This document shows, piece after piece, positions 57,671 to 64,000 of a stretch of 64,000 nt of DNA. The DNA lies in contig CM038047.1 of the NCBI GenBank assembly GCA_021397845.1, positions 44,795,210 to 44,859,209 on the forward strand. Direction: 5' to 3'. The position numbers and the translations under genes are program-made. Under the pieces are notes generated by a model. The model ran no database searches. It saw only the letters and a program-made list of their open reading frames with translations, and had not been told where the DNA came from. Origin of the DNA: Areca catechu. Its lineage: Eukaryota > Streptophyta > Magnoliopsida > Arecales > Arecaceae. Position 1 is the stretch's first letter, and every line of letters begins with the position of its first letter.

Positions 57671-58684
57671 CTATGAGAACGACCGCTTATAAAGGACGCC
57701 GTCAAGGACAACGTACTTAGAGGCCGTCAGGTGCACCCGCTTGGCCTCCATCGGATCTTTAGGGAGAGTTCCCTTGGCCAAGAAAGTAAGGATCAGATCC
57801 ATCCAAGAAGCTTCGTATTCCACCTGGTGGACCTCCGTCGGTTCATCGACAATGCTGGGATGCCGCAAATACTTCACAAAGGTTCGGTCAGAAGTCCCGC
57901 TGGCGGCTGTAGCCAGCCTTGAGAGAGCATCCGCCCGAGAGTTCTGCAGACGAGGTATGTGGAGGATTTCGAAAAATTTGAACCGAGGAATGAGGTTTTG
58001 TACCTTGTTTAAATATTTTGCCAGGGTCGGATCCCTGGCCTCAAATTTCTCCTTTACTTGGTTGACCACCAGCTGGGAGTCGGAAAAAACTCTGAGTCGG
58101 CCTACGCCCAGTTCATGGGCGATCCGCAGCCCCGCAAGGAGGGCTTCATACTTCGCTTGATTATTTGACACCTGAAACAAAAAGTGTAAAGCATACTCCA
58201 GGTTCTCCCCGTCCGGCTTGGCCATAATCAGCCCGGCCCCACAGCCTGCAAGGTTGGACGCTCCGTCCACATGGAGAGTCCAGGCTGGTTCTACTTCATA
58301 AACAGCATCAGCTTTAGGTATTTTGGCCATCCGAGGAGGCATCTCCTGCTTCCACGCACACTCTGCAATGAAGTCAGCAATTACCTGGGCCTTCAAGGCA
58401 AATCGTGGCTGGAAAGAAATGTCGAACTCTCCTAACTTGACGGCCCACTTAGCGAGCCGACCGGATGTATCCGGACTTCGAAGGATCGCCTTGAGAGGTT
58501 GGTCGGTCAGCACTACGATCGGATGCACTTGGAAGTATGGTCGGAGCCGCTTAGCCGATGTGACCAAGGAGTATATTAATTTTTGCATCTTGGGGTACCT
58601 CGTTTTGGCATCATGGAGGACTTTGCTATATAATAGACAGGCTTTTGCTGTCCGTCCTCTCCGACTCGCACAAGGATGGCGCAA
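57671..58684 (-). CDS. RT-linked RNase H end plus second (archaeal-type) RNase H domain of element C
   Basis: A 337-residue frame. The first part (residues 15-120: SKVLHDAKTRYPKMQKLIYS, LTDQPLKAIL, LGEFDISFQPR) is the end of the reverse-transcriptase-linked RNase H. Residues 133-265 form a second RNase H: LHVDGASN (Asp), NQAKYEALLAGLRIA (Glu), FSDSQLVVNQ (Asp), NSRADALSRL (Asp), so all four acidic residues are present. A second, archaeal-type RNase H is a hallmark of the Tat group. The frame overlaps the upstream gag-RT frame with a shift near 58625; the two once formed one polyprotein. Confidence 0.8.
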   Translation of the reverse strand: MRHPCASRRGRTAKACLLYSKVLHDAKTRYPKMQKLIYSLVTSAKRLRPYFQVHPIVVLTDQPLKAILRSPDTSGRLAKWAVKLGEFDISFQPRFALKAQVIADFIAECAWKQEMPPRMAKIPKADAVYEVEPAWTLHVDGASNLAGCGAGLIMAKPDGENLEYALHFLFQVSNNQAKYEALLAGLRIAHELGVGRLRVFSDSQLVVNQVKEKFEARDPTLAKYLNKVQNLIPRFKFFEILHIPRLQNSRADALSRLATAASGTSDRTFVKYLRHPSIVDEPTEVHQVEYEASWMDLILTFLAKGTLPKDPMEAKRVHLTASKYVVLDGVLYKRSFS

Positions 58685-60060
58685 ATCACTTCGTCCGACG
58701 TCGAAAGGTAGAGGTACAAAAGTTCCCCCTCCGTCGGCTTGGCCAGCAGCGGAGGGTTTTTCAAGTACTCCTTCAATGCCTTAAAAGCCGACCGACACTC
58801 ATCAGTCCAAAGAAAACCCTCCGACCGGTGCAGGGTCTGGAAGAATGGCAGGGACAGAGGCGCAAAAGTCTCTAACCTTCGGGGGAAGTCCCTCGGCTTC
58901 GGACTTCGGCGTTGGGCCGACCGCCGACTGTCGTTCGGAGGTCGGACTTCGGGAGCCTTGTCGCTCCGCTTCTTTGGGGCCGGCCTTCCTTCAGCTTGAC
59001 GCTGGCCGGTTGCTTGTTCTTCCGCCAAGCCGTACTTCCGCGCTCTGGCCAGCAACTCACTGTAGCTTGTCGGGTGCTTCTTGTCCAGGGAAAAGGTCAG
59101 CCTGGACGAGCGGAGCCCTCGCTTGAAGGCTGACATCGCCACAGCTTCATTTAAATCCGGGACTTCCATGGCCGCTGAGTTGAAACGGGCCATGAAATCC
59201 CGAAGGGTCTCTCCCTCCTTTTGCAGCACGAGGAAGAGGCAGTTGGTAGTCCTCAAGGTCTGACTGCAAGTCCTGAAATGGGAAAGAAAAAGTGATTCGA
59301 GTTGAGAGAAGAAGTGGATCGTACTTGGCCGGATGGTGGAGAACCACATCCAAGCGGTTTTCTTGAGGGTTGCAGGGAAGGCAATGCAATGGAGGGCGTT
59401 GGAGGCGCCTTTGACCATCATGTGGGCCTTGTACGTGCCCAGATGGTCCATCGGATCGGTGGTACCGTCGTAGGGGTCCACCTGTAGGATCTTGAAGTTG
59501 CGAGGGATCGTCTCTGCCAGAATTTCCTCGGAGAACGGGGGACGGGGGTCGTATACCTGTCCCCCTTCGGCCTTCTGCCGGAGGGCGATTTCAGCAATGC
59601 GCTCCTTCATGCACATGATTTTGCTGCCGTAATTCTTCGGCGGTTCGGCGGCAAGCCGACCGCCGGAGGGGATGGACTCGGCGTAGGAAGGCGAAGCAGA
59701 CCTCGCCCTTTTGTCGTCGGCGCGATCACCCAAGGACCTCCGGGGCTCCGCGGCGGCGTGGGAACCATGCTGAGGGATCTCTGGCCGTCGGCCTCCCGCA
59801 GCAGCAGTCAGAGGGTTGGTGTAGGAAGCAGCTGGTAGTTGTTGTCGGTTGTCAGCTGCTTCCTGGAACTGCTGAACTGCAGCCGTGAGTATTTCGATGC
59901 GGTTCACCAAGGTTTGGAACTGTTGCAACCCCAAAGTGATGGTGGGTTCTGCAGCAGTAGGGGCGGTAGCAGCGAAATCATTCTCTCGAAGAGGCTTCTC
60001 AGACCTGGAAGGAGAGGTATCTCTCCTGGCAGCGGCATTCGGAGCTCTTCCCTTAGCCAT
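58576..60060 (-). CDS. Gag fused to the C-terminal part of reverse transcriptase/RNase H, element C
   Basis: The start at 60060 (MAKGRAPNAAARRD) is chosen because upstream codons run through the primer-binding site and LTR. Gag region: a Retrotrans_gag-type core with DPYDGTTDPMDHLGTYKAHM, LKKTAWMWFSTIRPSTI, EGETLRDFMARFNSAAMEV and ARKYGLAEE. The frame then passes without interruption, at about 58890-58850 (KPRDFPRRLETFAPLSLPFF), into the region after the RT active site: WTDECRSAFKALKEYL, LLYLYLSTSDEVICAILVR. The zinc knuckle, protease and RT catalytic core are missing. The frame ends at 58576 after a frameshift. Confidence 0.85.
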   Translation of the reverse strand: MAKGRAPNAAARRDTSPSRSEKPLRENDFAATAPTAAEPTITLGLQQFQTLVNRIEILTAAVQQFQEAADNRQQLPAASYTNPLTAAAGGRRPEIPQHGSHAAAEPRRSLGDRADDKRARSASPSYAESIPSGGRLAAEPPKNYGSKIMCMKERIAEIALRQKAEGGQVYDPRPPFSEEILAETIPRNFKILQVDPYDGTTDPMDHLGTYKAHMMVKGASNALHCIAFPATLKKTAWMWFSTIRPSTIHFFSQLESLFLSHFRTCSQTLRTTNCLFLVLQKEGETLRDFMARFNSAAMEVPDLNEAVAMSAFKRGLRSSRLTFSLDKKHPTSYSELLARARKYGLAEEQATGQRQAEGRPAPKKRSDKAPEVRPPNDSRRSAQRRSPKPRDFPRRLETFAPLSLPFFQTLHRSEGFLWTDECRSAFKALKEYLKNPPLLAKPTEGELLYLYLSTSDEVICAILVRVGEDGQQKPVYYIAKSSMMPKRGTPRCKN

Positions 60061-60107
60061 TTTCTTGCCGGGATGATGGATTCCTCCTTTTAGAAGAAAG
60101 AGTTGCG

Positions 60108-60125
60108 CCCTTCTTCTAGCGCCAA
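60108..60125 (-). other. Primer-binding site of element C
   Basis: On the minus strand TTGGCGCTAGAAGAAGGG, two bases after the LTR end. The TGGCGC start is common in Tat-type elements and differs from the tRNA-Met site used by family A. Confidence 0.8.
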
Positions 60126-60127
60126 TC

Positions 60128-60963
60128 TGTTGCTGCGTCAACTCCTGGACCGGGAACCGGGACGGCTGGATTGGCTGGAGCGCTCCTCTCCCGGGCGAAC
60201 CTGCAGAAAAGTTTCCAAGGGCGCCGGTGGCGTTCCGGCGGGGGACCCTCTGATGCTTAAGTTAGCAGGAGGTTGAAGGCAACAAAATGGAGGAATCAAA
60301 TGATCAACAGCGTATAAAGAGGGAAGAGTCCTTCTACCTTCGAACGGGGTCCCCCAAGTACCTTATATAGGCGCGGAACAGTCCAAAATTCATTAGAGGA
60401 GAGGCTGAGAAAGACCGATCTGCCCATAGGGGAATCTGGAGAGTGGCCACGTGGCGCGCGAAGACAGCAGCACCATGGAAGTAGTGGAGCAGGGCCGTTG
60501 GGATAGCAGGATCCCGCAGTAACAAAAAGGTGCTTCTGGAATGCCCTGGATGCTAAGGCTTGCCTGTCGGACGTCGGCAATGAGGCGGTCGGTCGGTCGG
60601 ACCAGAGAACGAGCCTCCGGAGGAGCGTAATGTGCCGGACCCCAACAGGAGAGGGCCGTTCGAACCTCAGCTCCGGTGGGTCGGACCTCTACCGGAGGGC
60701 GGAACCCCAGCAGGAGAGGGTCGTTCAGACCTCAGCCCCAGTGGGTCGGACCTCTGACGGAGGGCGGTGGGTCGGATCCCAGCAGGAGAGGGTCGTTCGG
60801 ACCTCAGCTCCGGTGGGTCTGATCTCTGACGGAGGGCGGTGGGCCGGACCCCAGTAAGAGAGGGTCGTCCGGACCTCTTCAGTTGAAGCTTTGAGAAGGG
60901 TGGCCGAGTCGGACCGCAGAGTTGGGCCGGTTCTGATAGAGGGTGAGCCGTCATGGTACACCA
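60128..60963 (-). repeat. 5' LTR of element C
   Basis: 836 bp, TGTTGCTGCG...GGTACACCA, longer than the 3' LTR mainly because it has four rather than three 72-bp units (60635-60875). Followed by CATAC, the target duplication. Confidence 0.9.
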
Positions 60964-60968
60964 CATAC

Positions 60969-61628
60969 TTTCTCAATCCTATAAATAAATGGATAAAGAA
61001 AATCAAATCGGCAAGTTGTCTATTGTGCGATACATGTTTCAATTTCGAAGCTGATAGTAGCATCCAACACCGTTTCTCTTAAAATAAAAAATAATTAACA
61101 TGAGAAACAGTGAACGGAGGGTCATCATATTATCTACATCCATTTTTTCCAATATGGTTGCTCTAATTCTCTGTAAACAGAACCGTATCATTCTTGTACG
61201 CTAGTGAAATAGTCCTTTGCTCGAAGGAAAATGCTTTAGGGAGCCAGTCAGTGCACAAGAAAAAGTTTCCTAGGCCAAGGGATGCGCCAATTCCCATTCC
61301 ATAAAACTACTCAGGAAATGAAAACAAAGAGAGAAATTTCTCAGGATTGCCAGCTAGTTCAGTCTTCACCCTAATTCTGGTGAAGCTTCCTCCTGTTCTT
61401 TTTCTCGCATGGAGTAGATAATTGGAACGAGTGATCCAACTAATTCTAGAAGTCAAAGACATGGTAGATTCTTGTTATTGTATCAATTGTTTCATGGTAA
61501 TGCTACGAGGCTTCTATTATGTGCACTATGTGCGCACGTACAGAGCTCTTGCCAAGTCGATATAAAAGGAGTGGTGCAACTCATACACGAAATGTTGGGT
61601 ACTTATTAAACTGCCAAATTATCAATTT
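60969..61628. other. Right flank of element C
   Basis: AT-rich, no long frame. A TATA-like sequence, gaTATAAAAGG, is at 61558-61568. Confidence 0.4.
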
Positions 61629-61868
61629 ATGGATGCAATCAATTTTTTGTGTGCATCTCATGGGGCTGAAGCATTTTTCAAGGTTTTTATTGTAGCTACT
61701 ATATCAATACTTGTTATATATCTGTTCAAACTGTCACATATTAGTGCTGCATGGTTTATGAGCAACAATGTCTATGATTTTCTTTTTTCTAATAACATCA
61801 GGTCAAATACAAGAAATATTGATGCAGTGCTAGCTTCTCCATATCCATATCTAGCTCTATATGGTTAA
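61629..61868 (+). CDS. Small unknown ORF with a hydrophobic segment
   Basis: A 79-residue frame, MDAINFLCASHGAEAFFKVF onward. Residues 17-38 (FKVFIVATISILVIYLFKLS) could be a membrane helix. A TATAAAAGG sequence about 65 bp upstream gives weak support for transcription. No family recognised, and the base composition does not differ from the surrounding non-coding DNA. It may be chance. Confidence 0.2.
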   Translation: MDAINFLCASHGAEAFFKVFIVATISILVIYLFKLSHISAAWFMSNNVYDFLFSNNIRSNTRNIDAVLASPYPYLALYG

Positions 61869-62321
61869 CGAAGTAAATTCGGTCAAACATCTCATCTTGA
61901 CCAACATTTGTGGACAAAATCACCATCCTTAGGCTTAGTTCATTGTTGCTCTCTATGGAAAACATTAGTAGTGCACAGTGCATTTCTAGAACTACACGAG
62001 GAACTAAGAAGCTTTAACCAAATATGACGGCTTCCATGTTTGCTTTGAAAGAATTATACATGTCAAACACTGATATACATTCATATATGTACTTTTATAA
62101 TTCAAAATCTTGGAGAACTGGTATGGACACCAGTTCACAAGCTACCATCCAGCTGACTAAGTTAGACCTAACTATCTTGTAACCTTATCGGTAGAAGTTT
62201 TCAATTTTTAGTAAGTTATTATTTTTTCAGTATGTTAGTTTTTAGCGGCTGCTATTTTGGACTGCTGCATGTGCTACTTGGATACCACCTTTACACTGCA
62301 TCATCATTTAAGTTAGAGCGT
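61869..62321. other. AT-rich spacer
   Basis: I see nothing recognisable here. Confidence 0.5.
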
Positions 62322-62866
62322 TGATGGACCCCTGATGCCATCCAAAGAAGAGTCTCGATCACCTAGTCTGCGCCATGAAAAAGTCCAAAAGAAGGAAACC
62401 ACTATGTTGGCACCACTACTAGATAACCCTTATCCAGGATTGGCACGAAGTCCAAGAGATATATTCCCTTTGTTGAGCCACATCTAAAGTCTTAGAAGAT
62501 TAGCAAAGAAGTCTATATAGCAATCATTGATTGATACATGATATGGTTCTAAGTTTATCAAAAGATGGCATCATCCATATTTTAAGTAGAATTCGCTTGT
62601 TAGTATTTGAATTATTTTTAATTATTAGCATATGGATTATTTTAAGTTTTTATTATTTTGCTTATAAATACTTATGTATTAGAGGTTTTGGAATGAATGA
62701 ATGAATTTTTTTTAAAAAAAGCTGTTGCTTTCTTTCCCAATTTAGAAATTCTCTTCCCTCTCTTGGGTTTTCCCTGCTCTCTCTAAAGCTTCTTTTCTTT
62801 CTATATTTGTTCTTATTCTTACATCAAAACCTAAATCTAAATACTTCCACACAAAACCAACCCTTC
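62322..62866 (+). repeat. Possible copia LTR
   Basis: Begins TGATGGACCCC. It contains a TATA-like 'gcttataaatacttatg' (62660), then a gaatgaatgaatgaa leader and T/C-rich tail, and ends before 'acatgttatcacaactcgag'. That last piece looks like a decayed copia primer-binding site (tggtatcagagctcgag). No second LTR or gag is seen in the window. Confidence 0.35.
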
Positions 62867-64000
62867 ACATGTTATCACAACTCGAGACGTCGTTTCGAAG
62901 TGATGTCTAACGGTATCATATTCTGGATTTACAAAGTTCTTCCATGAATTGGAGTTGCAATCACCTTCGGCAATCTAACTTCTTTGAGATCGAATTGAGA
63001 GATCATCTGAGCAAAACTTTCACAAATCTATCGAGAAGATCGTTATTATTGGAAAATAAATTTTTTTCTTGATTTTTCTTAGATTTGAACATAAATTGCA
63101 AAGCTTAATCAAGAAAGGTATTTCTCAACTGCCTTCGATCCTAGCTTCTTAAGATTAAAAGGACATCTATATACTAAGAAGATTTATTTACTTTAATCAT
63201 TACTCTTTTTCTTAAAATTTAGATTTTAGTTAGATTTGCTTCTGTTTATTATTTTAATTGTTGATAATTTTATCTATTTTCTTTGAAAAAAAGAAGTTAA
63301 TTGCATTTTTATCCGCATCCTTGTCCCGTTTCAAGAACGTTTCCACCCTCTTCTTTGGCCACTGAAGTTGGTAAACATTGAATTAAGAAAAAAAATCATT
63401 TTGGACTTTTCATACCTAAAATAGTCACTTTTTAAAGCTTATAAATGAATGATTTGACTTCCATTGAAATTATCCGTTAAATGTAGGATAGGTATAGAAT
63501 AGAAAAATGGGAATTATCTCTCATAATCTTCAAGATGGCACTTGATAAGAGCATGAAAAAAATGGAAATAAGGATAGCTATATCAAGTAGCATAGCTAAG
63601 CCAAATGACATAAGTAAGCCAAACGTTTATGCTAGATTCTATTTGAGAATTTTTGAAATGATAATGCTATTATGATTTATTATATTTTTTACAATAATAT
63701 AATATTCTTAAATATACTATCAATATAATATTATATATAAACATTATAATACTATAGTTTTATAACATTTTTATATGATTATTATTAATATTTTAGTATA
63801 TTAAGAATATGAAAGAATAATATTATATAAATATTATGATATTATACTTACCTTGGTTAACCTGGTTTCCTCAAGTTCCAAGATCAATTGCTACCTCCTC
63901 CTAAGCTTTCTCTTCATGATTAATATTATGATATCATTGTTATAGTAGTATATAATTTTTTAGTAAATTAATAGGTATACATATGATATTATGATATATG
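62867..64000. other. AT-rich region at the right edge
   Basis: The first 250 bp may be the leader of a copia element. The rest (63400-64000) is very AT-rich, with no frames, repeats or motifs that I can name. Confidence 0.4.

Larger units (their letters stand above)
51937..60963 (-). mobile_element. Element C: complete, non-autonomous Tat-type Ty3-gypsy retrotransposon
   Basis: LTRs 51937-52707 and 60128-60963, both TGTTGCTGCG...TACAACA (the right copy ends TACACCA). Identical 5-bp target duplications CATAC lie at 51932-51936 and 60964-60968. On the minus strand the order is 5' LTR, primer-binding site, gag fused to the RT/RNase H end, a second RNase H, integrase, two tandem arrays, an antisense + strand gene, polypurine tract and 3' LTR. 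The duplicated RNase H and antisense gene place it in the Tat group (Grande/RIRE-like). Protease and the catalytic part of RT are deleted. Confidence 0.92.

Noticed and set aside
58323..58999. Plus-strand frames of 76-153 residues opposite element C pol.
   Set aside because: They are complements of the RNase H/gag coding strand with no motif of their own.

Overview
This window is nuclear DNA of a flowering plant, most likely a monocot. The lineage is inferred from the type of retrotransposons present; a palm-like genome would fit, but nothing in the sequence proves it. One host gene is clearly recognisable: a cytosolic leucyl-tRNA synthetase on the + strand (CDS 46822-50124). It has an intronless coding region and an intron in its 5' UTR. 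Almost everything else is transposable-element sequence, nested several layers deep. I saw no tRNA, rRNA, CRISPR or prokaryotic feature.

Layout. 1-9172: a decayed SIRE/Maximus-type Ty1-copia element on the minus strand, with 5' LTR 7701-9172, gag, pol and a third ORF. A hAT-type MITE sits in the third ORF with an 8-bp target duplication. 9173-16885: AT-rich, non-coding, LTR-like sequence of uncertain class. 17296-18984: a second copy of the same MITE, cut by a second SIRE-type LTR, which is itself cut at 18984/18985 by a Tat-type Ty3-gypsy element (B). 18985-30702: element B. Its long LTR carries a nine-unit 185-bp higher-order tandem repeat, followed by a gene antisense to the element. B is interrupted by two copies of one non-autonomous gypsy family: A (22927-29259, + strand) and A' (30703-37061, - strand). 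Each has two LTRs, a PBS and a perfect 5-bp target duplication. 37067-41000: retroelement debris, a Mutator-like transposase fragment, an AT-rich stretch with two foldback hairpins, and a G-rich minisatellite. 41000-45620: unclassified old repeats and microsatellites. 45860-50330: the LeuRS gene. 51937-60963: a complete but non-autonomous Tat-type gypsy element (C), flanked by CATAC duplications, with gag fused to the C-terminal part of reverse transcriptase. 60969-64000: AT-rich flank with one small unknown ORF and a possible copia LTR.

How the parts relate. The elements do not form a pathway. They record successive insertions around one housekeeping gene. Two themes recur. First, the well-preserved elements (A, A', C) cannot supply their own protease or reverse transcriptase, so they must have moved using enzymes from relatives. 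Second, the Tat-type elements B and C carry tandem-repeat arrays in the LTR U3 (and in C also downstream of pol), next to a spliced antisense gene with its own TATA box in C. The most unusual coding content is the Tyr/Pro/Arg-rich protein of about 530-640 residues encoded by family A. It starts like a gag protein but otherwise matches nothing I recognise.
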